From Adiantum capillus-veneris (taxonomy: Eukaryota > Streptophyta > Polypodiopsida > Polypodiales > Pteridaceae), in the NCBI GenBank assembly GCA_014529385.2, contig CM043969.1:12732648-12796647 (forward strand): DNA of 64,000 bases. The letters are read 5' to 3'. The position numbers and the translations under genes are program-made. Positions 22,304-34,410 of this stretch are shown in pieces (within the stretch, counting starts at the first letter, position 1; every line of letters begins with the position of its first letter). The notes under the pieces were generated by a model. The model ran no database searches, was not told the DNA's origin, and saw nothing but the letters and a program-made list of their open reading frames with translations.

Positions 22304-24774
22304 GAGAGAAGGCGGATTTTGAGCTAGAGTGAGGACTCAAAAAGGATTTTGAGGAGAAATGGAAACTCGGGGGTTCATTGTTTAGTACCCCTTATATAAC
22401 ATGCATTCGCGGGGTATCATACATGTCTGAATTAATGAAATGACCCCTTATTTTAGGAAATTTTTCCAAAATTGAATATTAAAACCCTGCCTGAAATTTT
22501 TGCATTTTAAAACCCCTCCTTTTGAACTCACGTTATACATTAACATGATTACACAGTGCACCCCTCGAGAATGGAAACGATGTCCAAGAAGGATCAAAAT
22601 TTTAACCAAACACCCCATGTTCGATATGAAGGATGATCCTTGGGCCGGCTTAGAAGATCTCTATCACCAACAAGAACGTCAAGGAGAGTAGGCCAAGGAA
22701 CAAGAAAAAGACAATACACCACCTAGAGAGGTCTCACCTAAAGAAGCCCTACTAAAAAGGTTCCACGCTTCTCTTCTCCAAGTGGACCACCACAACCGTA
22801 GGACATAACACCACCACAATCAGAAGAGACCACTTCCATTGCTAGCAATATTGAACCAGGATCAGAACCACCCAAAGAAACTGTAAATGAGCAAGTAGAT
22901 GAACCAGCCATCCCAATAGAGACACCGAGTACTCAAGCCGATGAGCTAGATGAGCCAATCACAACCGAAGCTCATGAAACATCAATGGATCAACATGAAG
23001 CGAGCAACACAAGAAGGTTAGAGATTCTGGAGGACACAGATAAATATGCCAAGTATGCACATGATGTGGTGGACAAAATGAAAGATGAGATCTATGCTCG
23101 CCACCAACATGTCCATAGTTTGTATAAGCGATTGTGGCTCTTAGATGAACGGCTCAACATGGCCAACGTTTATGTTGAATTGTACAAAGAATCCATGGAA
23201 TTCAAAGACAAGGAACTGACTGAACTATCTACAAAGTCAGCAGAGGATTTCAAAGCTCTCCATACAAGGAATTGGCAGCAAGAGCAACAAGTCATAGCAG
23301 CCACCTTGGCCCTACAATAGTCTGCTTCCACAATCAGCCGGCTACAAATTCAGCTCAACATTGCAAATAATCAGGTGGCACAGTCAGAAGCTAGATGCCA
23401 CAAGCAAAATACATTGTTAAACCAGCTCAAGGACAAACCTATAGTAGCCACACTATAGGGTATTGATAAAAAATATAAAGCAGTGGAACAAAGGTTAAAG
23501 ACCTTGAGATGGAGCAGAGCTTGAGCAAATACAGAGAAGAGAACTCTCCATCGAATTTATGCAATGGGAGGAGAGATATCAAAAGTAAATTGACCAACTT
23601 AAAGAGGAATTGAGCAAAGCTCAAGCAGCTGCCACGGCACATGCCACCACACCAGGGGAAGAATAATTAGACTCCACAATTCAAGATAAAGACACCCTGC
23701 ACCTACCGCAGAAGAGGTCATTCTTCCAAAATAGATATTTCTCATGATGAAGCTGGACCCTCTACTCAATCAAAAAGCTTAACAGTTGAGAAAGAAGTGG
23801 TATTAAAGAAGCAGGTGAAAGAGGAGACCGAGACCATCTGGAAGGAATCCATGCACTAGGAAGAGCGGATACTACACTCCGTCAATGTCAACCTCCTCAC
23901 ACCATCCGATATCAATGAGGCATGGCATAAGGAATCTCTATCCTTTTCCCTCATAAAGTTTGAATTACTCCAATTCAAAGAGAGAGTAATCAAGGATTTC
24001 CAAGACAATCCAACACTGGCACATCCCAAATGGCGGTAGATCTAGCTAAAAAGCACCCCATGTATCTTATTTTGTATACAAATGTGCTAACTCATATCAA
24101 ACAAGATCCTATGCAGTGCCTAGTACCAAGAGTCAGAAGTTGGCAGCAACATTCTCTCCTCCAACAAAACGGCCTACATGGATCAACTACCCCAGGTTTC
24201 CGCCACCCTTGAATAACCAACCCATGGAAGCATACATGGTGGAAACATTATCCTTGACTATTCAACTATTTTGAGGAATTCCAGATTTATCATGCATCAT
24301 GTTGGTAAAGATTGAAAAATTCTCCTAACCTGTTTGCAGGCTTTTCATCATGCAGAGAAAACAGATGTAGCATGGATGTCCTTTCTTAAAGGTGCAAGCT
24401 GGTCTTATGCTATAATTTATTTGGCCAGCCCTCGGAAGAAGTGCTCCATGGATTCTATGCTAGGGAATTTTTTCTACCATCCTACTATATGTAGACATTT
24501 GAAGAAGCATTCTACACCGAGCTTCTTCACTTATCGGTCAAAGATCTTTGGCCCTACCATCACCAATCTACGAGCGAGATTTTTCAGTTACTCTGCACTT
24601 GAGAAAACAAATAAATTAACCGTGCAATTTGTTTCTACTAAAGATAAAGAACTCCGTCTCAAATACCAACAAGGCCTTGAATAGCACGCACGAAGGACCG
24701 TGACAAGTAAGTCCAACCACTACTTAGCACCTTAAGTAGTTGTGTCGTGGATGACACAGGCAAGGAGGAGGGAA
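22304..24774 (+). pseudogene. Older plus-strand element, gag-like interior
   Basis: Continues the frame interrupted by copia A. The clearest coding-like stretch, about 22802-23319, is acidic and then helical with heptad-like spacing (D-V-V-D-K-M-K-D-E-I; L-D-E-R-L-N-M-A-N), ends at TAG, and continues broken to about 23460. A Pro-rich patch (Y-P-R-F-P-P-P) lies near 24200, and an open frame at 24334-24684 has no recognised domain. A PPT-like AAGGAGGAGGGAA lies just before the LTR-like start at 24775. No reverse transcriptase or integrase is visible, so this is either a truncated or a non-autonomous element. Confidence 0.45.
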
Positions 24775-25280
24775 TGTTAGTTGCTCAACTAAAAAAAGCC
24801 AAAGAAAGAGATTCAAAAGTGATGCCACTCATTTTTTTAAAACCAATTGATTGTATTAAACCATTTTGTATTACTGAGAAATCTCATAAAGTCCAAAGAC
24901 ATTGTATATTATTAATTGTCAATGAGTCTAGAGGGTTGAGGGCCTCCAAGTTTGTAATCGCATGCAGTTTTTAAGCTTTGTATTGAGCCCAAATAGCTAG
25001 GAATCCATTCTTTGAACCTTGACTAAGTTATAAAAGCCAACTTTTGTAATTAAAAACTTAAATTTTTGCGTAATGAAAGTAAGCGGTTGCTACAGAAGCT
25101 CAACGTGAGTATATTGTTTCTTTGAATCCTTGTGCCTCTCTCGTACGATGTTGCATTGCTATTTTGAGCATACCAACACGTTCGCAGGTGAAAGATCTTC
25201 CATTTAGCATAAGTTTCTTGTGATGAAAGTGAGTTTTGAGTCATGCTTTCTACGAGTTGATTTTGCTTCCTCTACACAAT
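24775..25280 (+). repeat. LTR-like end of the older plus-strand element
   Basis: Starts TGTTAGTTGC directly after a purine-rich strip and contains TTATAAAAGCC near 25028, a plausible TATA box. The right end is a guess because no second copy was found in the window. Confidence 0.4.
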
Positions 25281-25446
25281 ACACACACCAAAACTAGTTT
25301 TTGACCTAAAATAGGTTATTTATCTTAGGCACGACATTGTTCGAGTGTTAGATATGAAATTTGAGTACATGAGAGCATTAAGGATACTCTGATCATACTA
25401 GGCATAAAGTTTCATTGCATTTGAAGACTTGTAGCTATGCCAAATC

Positions 25447-25672
25447 TGTTGCAGTTAGGGTTGCAAGAAAACACACACAGCTTGGAGAACATGAAGGAAG
25501 CTCAAGGCACACAACTGAGAGTATATTACTTATTGTGAAATGGAAAGATAGATAGCCCTAGAATGATGGGCGTATATACAATGCACGGGGGAAAAACCTC
25601 CTAAAGAGGGAAAAAATTCCCCGACGGTCCTAGTGTGTTCACACACATCACTACCACATGTGTATGGTAACA
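25447..25672 (-). repeat. Copia C, 3' LTR
   Basis: On the element strand it starts TGTTACCATACAC right after a PPT-like CTCCAGGGGAAATT. It contains GTATATACG and ends GCAACA, giving TGTT...AACA ends. There is no second copy in the window, so the 226-bp length rests on the terminal bases. Confidence 0.65.
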
Positions 25673-25747
25673 AATTTCCCCTGGAGTGATGTAGTGAATG
25701 AGAGCTGGCACATGAGTAAAGGGAAGTGCCATGCCCTGAGGACATGA

Positions 25748-27236
25748 TCAATCCACAAAGGGGAGTAAGCCCAAAGATTTGCGGGAAGCTTCAAACTTCT
25801 CACGAGCCAATGCCTTTGTGAAAAGATCTGCAAGGTTGTCTTGTGTTGGCACATAAGCCAAGCTGATCTCTCCTGCTGAGAGCCTCTCCCTGACATAGTG
25901 ATAATGCACCTCAATGTGCTTTGTGCGAGCATGAAAAACTGGGTTTCTCGCAAGTGCCAATGCGCTCTAACTGTCAATGTATATAGTGTTGGAAGTGTCC
26001 TATCCAACACCCAAATCAGCCATAAGGCGTTTGAGCCATACACACTCAACCATAGCTGTGAAGATTGCCATGTACTCAGTATCACAACTCAAAGTGGCCA
26101 CAGTAGGTTGCTTCTTTCTCAACCATGATATACATGAACTGCCAAGCATGAAACAAAAACCACTTGTGGACACTCACGTGTCAAAACAACCAACCCAATA
26201 TGAGTTCAAAAAAGCATGTAAGTCTGGCAGCAATAATCGCCCCTTGGGATAAAACAAACCAAGATGTAAAGTGCCACTAAGGTAGCGGAAAATCCTCTTG
26301 ACAGCCTGCAAATGCTTAGACCCTAGGCTATGCATATATCTGCTGACTTGTGAGACTGCAACTGAATATCTAGCCTTGTGTTGCATACATAAATTAAGCA
26401 TCCAATTGCAGTTTGGTAAAGAGTGACATCAACAAGATTACCAACGTCATGAAGACTCAATTTCAAACCTGTTTCCATGGGAGTGACAATAGGTTTGCAA
26501 TCCTCAAGTCCAAACTTAGATAGCAATATCTCTAAGTAACTTTTTGACACAAGGCAATACCACCATCACACTGTTTAAACTGTATACCTAAGTAATGATG
26601 CAACAGCCCCAAATCTTTCATCTTGAAAGTAGCATTCAAATCAGCCTTAAATTCAGCAATATGTCTCTCATTTGGTCCAGTGATCAGCAAATCATCTACA
26701 TAAAGAACCACAATAAGAAGTACATCAGCCTTACGCTTTACATACAATGTGCTTTCTGTTGGAATGTTATGAAAGCCTCGTTTGACCAAATGAGTGTCAG
26801 ATATCTCATACCAAGCACGAGGAGATTGCTTCAACCCATACAAAGCCTTCTTACATCTGCACACTTTGTCCTCTTGTCCTTTCATGAAAACACCACGAGG
26901 CTGCGTTACATAAACTTCCTCAAATATGTCACCATTTAAGAAAGCAGTAACAATGTCTAATTGATGTACATCCCAACCAAAATGAGGTGCCAATGCACAT
27001 GAAAATGAACAATAGTCATATTACAAGTGGGAGAAAAGTCTCTTCATAATCTATGCCTTTTTGTTTGCACATAGCCTTTTCCAACAAGTCGAGCCTTATG
27101 GCGATCGACCTCACCATCTGGCTTGCGTTTCAACTTGTAAACCCACTTTGTACCAATGGGCTTTTTGCTAGGAGGCCATGTGTCATTTTCTATAAGTACA
27201 TCATATTATGATTGCATGGTGGCCATCAAAGTTCTT
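25748..27236 (-). pseudogene. Copia C reverse transcriptase and RNase H (broken)
   Basis: RT lies at 26323-27236 with H-Q-L-D-I-V-T-A-F-L-N-G-D (first catalytic Asp kept) and L-Y-V-D-D-L-L-I-T-G. RNase H lies at 25748-26330 with A-L-A-R-N-P-V-F-H-A-R-T-K-H-I-E-V and D-N-L-A-D-L-F-T-K-A-L near the end. Several stops and frame changes occur (near 26535, 26390, 26190, 25965). The RT N-terminus near 27000-27180 is recognisable (K-W-V-Y-K-L-K, H-K-A-R-L-V) but broken. RNase H ends in L-P-F-V-D, about 65 bp before the PPT. Confidence 0.85.
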
Positions 27237-27586
27237 GAATTATGTGCTTGATTAAAAGAGAGAGGTTCCTCAACATCATGTAAGCTAGACACAACCAAAG
27301 CATAACAATATGATGCATAAGATGCATGGTGAGAGCCTGAACGAGTACGACTAGACAAAGGTGCATCCAATTTACTATCACGCAATGTATGCACCAGCCA
27401 TTTTGGTATACCTCTAGCCTGCTCATTTTCAGCCCTTTCCTCATCAAGTACATCATGTACATCTGCATTAGTAACAGGCTGATCTATAATATTTTTGAAA
27501 ACCCCCATAGGATGTACATTTACCTCATTGGAATTTACATTCAAACTTCCACCACTGAAAAGAGGCAACAAAGTGTCATAAATGTT
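27237..27586 (-). pseudogene. Copia C linker between integrase and RT
   Basis: Matches copia-1 1620-1917 (D-V-H-D-V-L-D-E-E-R-A-E-N-E-Q-A-R-G). It is open over most of its length, with a frame change near 27590. Non-catalytic region. Confidence 0.75.
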
Positions 27587-28414
27587 TCATGAGCTTACAC
27601 TATTGTCTCTAGTAAATGACAGCAAGGGTTGAACAAAGTCTTCCACAAACACTACATCCCGTGAAACCAGAATACGCTTTGTTTGTGGATGATACAACCT
27701 GTAACCTTTGCTTTCAGCACTATTACCAACAAAAATACATTTGACAGTCTTATCACCCAATTTTCTGCACTGTGTTTGTGGCACCAAAGCATATGCCAAA
27801 TAGCTAAAAACAAGCATGTGCTCAATAGAAGGCTTTCTATCATGTCATGCTTCATATGGAGTTATAGATTGCAAAGCTTTCATAGGACACCTGTTAAGTA
27901 CATAAGTGGCACACATGATGGCCTCAAGCCAAAAATAATGCGGCAAAGCTTGACTTTTAACCATACATCGTGCCATTTCTATAAGTGTCCTGTTTTTCCT
28001 CTCAGCTACACCATTTTGCTGAGGCGTATAAGGCAATGTATATTGGTGTTTTATCCCACGACTAGCGAGAAATGCATTAAATTCATGAGACATATACTCC
28101 CCCCCTCGATCGGAATGGAGGGTGCCCATAGTACATTTTGAGACATTTTCACCCATAGCCAAAAATTGTTTAAAGCACATAAAAAATTCGGACTTTGCTT
28201 TAAGCCAAAATACCCATGCATGCCTGGAGTAATCATCAATGGAAGTCACAAAGTACAGATAATTGCTTAAGGACGGAGGTTGCATGGGCAGCTTGCAATC
28301 TGCATGTGGCCCTAACTGAACCATCCTTTGGAAACTTAGAACTCTACATTTTACCCAAAATAGAGCCTTCACAAACATGTTTGACAGGTGCTTCAAGAGG
28401 CAACAAAGAAGCAA
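27587..28414 (-). pseudogene. Copia C integrase (deleted first catalytic Asp)
   Basis: One frame carries the integrase core from Y-L-Y-F-V-T-S-I-D-D-Y to the post-core region, with L-H-S-D-R-G-G-E-Y (second Asp) and N-G-V-A-E-R-K-N (Glu) intact. Where copia-1 has L-V-H-S-D-V-C-G-P, this copy reads through a shortened segment, so the first catalytic Asp is deleted. A stop lies near 27845, and the frame continues to 27587 with V-P-Q-T-Q-C and R-I-L-V-S-R-D-V-V-F. Confidence 0.85.
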
Positions 28415-28928
28415 CCATATCAGATTTCTGTAAATGCAGCAAACTGACCAAATTCAGATGCCCAAAATGTGCATGCCACAGTTTTGCATCTAAAACAGCC
28501 CTTGAATCTACAACTGCATTTGCAAAATTTTGTCCACACTTGTCATACAAAGTGAGCTTATACAGCCCACGGCACAAAAGGCCAGAGGCAACAATTTCAT
28601 CACCAAAATTGAGATCATGAATTGTACATCTGTCATACACAAATTTGACTACAAGTCCAAGTTTAGCAAGTGCAGATACAGACAAAAGATTCTTCTTGAT
28701 CCTAGGTACATAAAGTGCGTCAACAAGTGTTAAAGAACTGCGATTTGCAGCACTAAGCACAATCTTTTCAACTCCCTGAACCGAATAAGAGGCATTGTTG
28801 GCACAAGTGATTGAATTCCCATGAGGGACAGACTCGAGAGATGTGAACAATTCACGATGTGAGGTAATGTGCTTTGTAGCACCACTATCAAAATACCACA
28901 CATGTGAATTTTCAGTAACTACATTCAT
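28344..28928 (-). pseudogene. Copia C protease and GAG-pre-integrase
   Basis: Opens with W-Y-F-D-S-G-A-T-K-H-I-T (protease active site intact) and continues to L-W-H-A-H-F-G-H-L-N (GAG-pre-integrase). It ends G-S-I-L-G-K-M with a stop at the same place as TAG 820-822 of copia-1, so that stop may predate the separation of the two copies. Gag is absent upstream. Confidence 0.85.
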
Positions 28929-29249
28929 GCATCATGGACAATAGGATTGAGAGAGAGATAAACTCACACCATATAGACTATAATGTACATTCAATATATT
29001 TACAGCATATATCATCACTCATATACAAAAGGAAGGTTTTAGGTACAAAAGGGCTCATAGCCAGTATCCGGCAGCTCATATCTCTAGGTGCCTTTTCAAA
29101 TGGCTACACACATATACATATATGTGTCATATTGAAACTTGAACTAGGTGTCAAAGGAGTTCCCATGTCCAGTTTTCACTCTTTCCACCATAAAGGTGTA
29201 CTTTTTTTTGCAATGGCATCTATATGCATGGATCCTAAAATATACAAGT

Positions 29250-30875
29250 TCAATTAGCATAATCAACTCGCTAATGAAAAGCTACTTTCCTATCCTCCTG
29301 TCTCAAAAGTTGGGAGCACACTGTTTTGAAGTGAGTCATGACTTCTTTTTTAGCAGATTGTTGATTCATTCGGAACTTAGGATCCAATACAAATGATGCA
29401 CCATGCAACATCATTTGCACCCATCGCTTGATCATGGATGCTTTGTTCTTTGTACCAAAACCAATGTGCTCTCTTACCTTGTGAAAGGCTTCTGACATAT
29501 ACCAATAAATCTAGTCAAAGATAAAAAAGTATTTATCTATAGTTCACAAAAGATTTACGAATGGCTTGGCCAAAGTCACAATCCTCTACATTCCGCTAGA
29601 AAATTGGCAAGTTGATAAGATACACACATCAAACAGCTGCATCGTGATGGTTGGGACACTTGATGAGCCATGCATCCCATCGTCTATTGACTATAATTTC
29701 CATCAATGGAGGCTTTACGTTTTGCAAGGTGGCAAGAACATAGTATGTGGTAGCAAACCTTGTTGCACAAAATATTTGTAGAGCTTTATTAGGAGACTTA
29801 GTTCAAAAAAGAGAATAAGAAATTTGATGCTCTCTGATATATTTTACCACATGGTTTGCATCCAATAGAGTTTGCTTCACGTAAGCCATTTTACCAAATC
29901 CTTTTAGAAGAAAATTGAGAGTATGAGTTGTACATGGCACCCAAGTAATCTTTGGATACTTAGCTTGGAAAGCCTTCCTTGCAGCCCTTAGTTGGATGCA
30001 GTATCTATGATGCTAGCAATCACATGCTTTGGCCCACATGCTCTTGCTATTGCATGCTCATACACCCTTGCTATATAGACTCTTGTCTTCTCTTTGAATG
30101 AGCTATCAATAGCTTCTATAAACATGTATCCTCTAGGGTTGATAATCATCATATTGATCAGCGACTTATTCTTACATTTCGTCCATCCATCTAACACTAT
30201 GGTGCAACCATATGCAGGAGCAAAGTCTTCCACCATGCACTTGAGGATGATTTCATTCTGTCTTTGAGTTTATCTAGATACTCCCTGCGCATCTTGTTGT
30301 TGTCAAGAAGCACAAACCCTTTTTTGGTTGTGCTTATCAAAGCATCTACAAATATTGTGTTGCACATAGCATTGAATGGTATATGACACGCCACAAAATC
30401 TTGTGTCCATTTAAAGTGCAATTCAAAAAACCATTGCTTATCTAGCACCAGATGTGGAATTTGTCCATTGAATGATGATCTGCAAGATTTAGTTGAGGTA
30501 GGGACCACTGCTAATGTAGAAGCATGCCCATCAAGAGGAGTCAGCAAAGAAGAATATTTATCATTTACTTGGATGAACACACGCTCTATCTTCTCATTGC
30601 CAACATCCATATGAACTTCTTTAGGGGCACCACCTTTCTTTTTAGCTGCAATAAAACGCTCTGCTTTGCGAGAGTACTTAGGAAATCTAACATGAATATC
30701 TTTTGAGGGTGATGTATACTTTTTAACATTGCCAAGGACTCAAAACAAATGCTCTTTGATTCTAGTCACATTACCACTAAACTCATGGCCACAAGATTTG
30801 CATTTCAATCGAGATGTATTCTTTTCAGTACTCAACTAGTGCACATAGCTCCATTTGTGTCCTTTACCATGTTGC
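29250..30875 (-). pseudogene. hAT-family transposase pseudogene (BED finger, DUF659)
   Basis: Read leftward. A BED-type finger lies near 30830-30770 (C-K-S-C-G-H-E-F, then V-T-R-I-K-E-H). A basic stretch follows, then the DUF659 region with W-T-Q-D-F-V, I-P-F-N-A-M, D-G-W-T-K-C and I-D-T-A-S-N (about 30480-29990). After a frame change come C-T-T-H-T-L-N-F-L-L-K, V-V-K-Y-I-R, A-T-R-F-A-T, R-R-W-D-A-W and L-D-P-K-F-R. These are ordered landmarks of plant hAT transposases, which excise and reinsert DNA transposons. There are many stops and frame changes, the C-terminal dimerisation region is not seen, and I found no terminal inverted repeats. Confidence 0.75.
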
Positions 30876-33800
30876 ACATGAATAATTTTCTATTAGCAAC
30901 AAATACAACTATCAATCTCAGAGGTTAAAATCAATTTAAGCATCAAAAGACACTAGCAATGCTCAAAATCAATAGAGAATCTAGCGGGTTTCATACTCTA
31001 TCTATTAGTCGCATGCTCCATCTATCAATTTCATGGTCAAAATCTATCTACATAAATAATTAGTCTCATGCTCTATCTACCAGTCTCATGATCAAAATAA
31101 ATCTACAATAACAATTTATAATAATCAATGATGGTCTATCATTCTCTATGCATTAGGAGAACTTTGAACTCACTCTGGGCCCTGTAAGAAGTTCCACGTC
31201 ATCTTAAAGAGAGAAAATGAAAATGTTAAATAGTACATTTTAGGTGATGTTTTTTTGCACCAACAAAAATCCAAAATGACATTCATTGTTAGGTAGCCGC
31301 CATATTCTTTTCTTGTCCTTCGTTCTCTTGTCAAGAATCTAGCTAACCGTATGACTAATGATTTGAAACGCCAATTTACAAACATTCCCTCCAAAAACAT
31401 AAACTACAATGATTTCAAACGCGAGCTTACAAGCCTTCGCTCCCAAAACTTGAGATATTTTGTCAGTCATAGTTTTTGTCTCTCTATCTACTCTAGGAAT
31501 GGACAACACTTCTTTTTTTAATGAAATCACCAATTTGATCTTGCAATCCTCAACCTCGGCATCTTCAACACTTACCCAAAGAAATAAAACACATCATCTT
31601 CACGCTGATGTATTGCAAGAGTACACACCATTGCTGAAACATAGGAGGGAGTCTTTCTTTTCTCAATAGGAGAAAGGACTTAGAAGGAAAAACAAGGAAC
31701 ACCATTTGGATTTTTGGACCAATGGGTCTATTTGCTAATATTATAGCGGAAGCAAAAACCATGCTTTAAAGGAGTGAGTCCACAATACGGGCATGCCATG
31801 CGCATAACAGAGAAATAGTGTGATAAGCCCTTGGCTTCAATGAGGATCTCTACAATGAGAGAAGATATCATACATGCCTTATGCAATGTGTACTGGTATG
31901 GATACATCCCAGTTGGACATTGCAAAACTTAAATGTGAGCTTATATTCTCTTATTGCCAAACTTGTGTGCCATATCCTTGATCCTAAGTCAATGGATGGT
32001 ATTGTGGCAAGTAATGGAAGCCTTGCTTCGTAATAAGTCTATCAAAGCACTTTGCTTGAATAGAAAAGAAATCCTTTTTAAATGTATAATTTGAAATTGT
32101 CTAACCTTATCTTCCTTCTAGAGGCAGATGTCTTCGCTTGAATTGGGCTCATAGCCATGTATGCTGAGAAATCTAGAGCTGTCAACGGATGTACCTTGTA
32201 TGCCCTCAAGACTTGGTTCATACCAATTGCTAATAAGTAGGCAGACATGTTGCCAAAGTTTTTCCAAGTTCGTATGATAATAGCATATTCCAAACTTTTG
32301 AAGCTTCTAGGAAAAATGCCCCAAAGTGAAGCCTTGATTCACATAAGTTCACCTAGAAGATGAGAAGAACAGAACATGGTGCTCTTAGTTAACAAGTTCT
32401 TTAAGTGACATACAAATGTCAAAGCAAAAGAGAATTAACATTGTGGAGCTTTTGTAAAGAATCGGGCTTGTCAAATTGTGCAATTTATTGAGAATCACGA
32501 GATTGCCCAATACTACAAGAGAATTTTTTTGAAGCTTAGCTATCACATGTCATCTAATTGCCAAACTTCTCGTGACCAAATCAACATTTGCTTGTCAAGT
32601 TGACATTGTTGAAAATCTTGCAAGATGGAATAAATTTAAAAACAAAGCCTAAATTTAAGGGACTTACCGATTTTTTGTGACCACCGCCCTTAGTATCAAA
32701 AGTTGTAGCATCTTGTGGCATGATTGTGCTTTTAATGTACTTTGCGTACTTGTTTTTTGGGCCCACTATTCTTTAGAGCGATTAGGTACCCAAGGCATAT
32801 ACATAGATATGGAGTTGTGGTCCTAAAAGCCTTGCTTTTCCCCTCTGTTTGATAGTGCAAAGAGGATACATGAAAGAGATACCAGTCAATGTAACACACA
32901 AGCAAAATTCTTGAGTATCTTTATATGAAGCCTTGCTCCCGTGATTGCATCTTATGGAGTTGTCATACTTGAGACAAGTAAAATAAAATTAACCCTATCG
33001 ATTGTCGAACTTTTTGAGTAATATACTGGATTAAAAGCTTAAAAACATATATCGTGATTTCAGAAGCAAAGTGTACCTAGGTTGCCCAATGCTATTGGTA
33101 TTTACCCTTGAGCATGACCATTTTTTACTACATTGAGTTCACATAACTTGCCGAGGAGCCATGTCCTAGAAATAAAGATGCATGTCGGCTTTGTGAATAG
33201 CAATAAATGGTCGGCCTTGCTGAATAGTTTTACCTTACAATTCAAAGGACATGCATGAGTTGTGTGTACTGCTCGGAAAATTTGCCTTGTTTAAGGTAGA
33301 AACCCTTGTATGCATTATACGTGTTGAATCCTTGCTTCTTTGTTTAAAACATGATTGATGTAAAGCCTTTCTATAATCATCAAGCATGGCATACCTTTGC
33401 AAAAAAATTGGAGATGAATCTAAACAAAAAGAGACTTGCTTACCCACGACCTTGTTGACTGATTGGGATTGTCCTTCATTAGTCAATACTTGATTACATG
33501 CTCCATAATCAAGGCATGCCTGATGTACCTTGGTTGTATCAAGTCATACTTTGTAACCAAACACAACTGATGTACTGTGGCCAATCTTATGGCCCCAATC
33601 AGCCACCTTGTTGAGTGGATGTTGTATTGGGAGCCAATAATCAAAATCTAGCTTAATTGTATGAATAAAGTGTAACAGGTAACTGTTGAAGTTGCCAACC
33701 TCTTATAAAATTTCGTTGTTAGCTATACTTGCACCACATTGCCTTGGCTTTGGCATGCAGCACCTTGGTCTTGAGAAGCTTCCCCCTCCTCACAAGGCCT

Positions 33801-34405
33801 TGCTTTTAGCACGGTGTCTTTGCTTGAACTATTGCTCATAGCCATAAGCGCTCAACCTCAAAGATTTGCTTGAAGTCAAAAATTGACCATGGAGAAATTG
33901 TGTGTCCAAGTCAAAGCTATGAAGCTTCAATGGCTTCGCTCCATCTTGCCCAACTTGCATGCTTGTTGCATGACTATACATGGTGTTTTTCGGCCATCAT
34001 CGTGCAGAATGATTGGTTGTGTTTTTTGAACTTGGCCTCTTGGCTGGCAGTACCGCCACAATTGTGCAACACTGCCCGTCGTCCCTGTGCACAAGCTCAT
34101 CCAATGGAGATGTGCTAGCTTTGTCCATGGGAAAAATCCCTTAGCTGGGGGGTGCCCAAATTAGGGTGCCACTTTATGGTAGAATTAAAAAAAACATGTT
34201 TTGGTTATGGCGGTCTTGAGCTACAATGTAGAGAAGACTCACCACTTGATGTGCCCTCTACATGATCCCTTTGCAATAGGCCATGAAACACAATCTTCTT
34301 AACAACTGAGTGTTGTGCTAGATGTCTTTCGCCTCCATGATCTCCTTTGCTCTACAAGCATCATTTTTCATGATTCACCCAAGAGAGAGAAAGAATTCAT
34401 GCTTT
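30876..34405. other. Decayed sequence with dispersed degenerate repeats
   Basis: No gene is supported. The word GCCTTGCTT or a close variant recurs many times between about 31745 and 33810. Two longer related patches, near 32130 and 33815, share GCTTGAA.T...GCTCATAGCCAT. This looks like an old, heavily diverged repeat cluster. A YDG element was later inserted at its right edge, at GTCAT 34406-34410. Confidence 0.4.
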
Positions 34406-34410
34406 GTCAT

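Larger units (their letters stand above)
25447..28955 (-). mobile_element. Copia C: 5'-truncated copia, same family as copia-1
   Basis: Reading right to left: protease, GAG-pre-integrase, integrase, RT, RNase H, PPT and 3' LTR. Protein segments match copia-1 closely over the shared parts (for example W-Y-F-D-S-G-A-T-K-H-I-T). Similarity stops near 28955, so gag and the 5' LTR are missing. It supplies the RNase H and LTR lost from copia-1. Confidence 0.88.
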
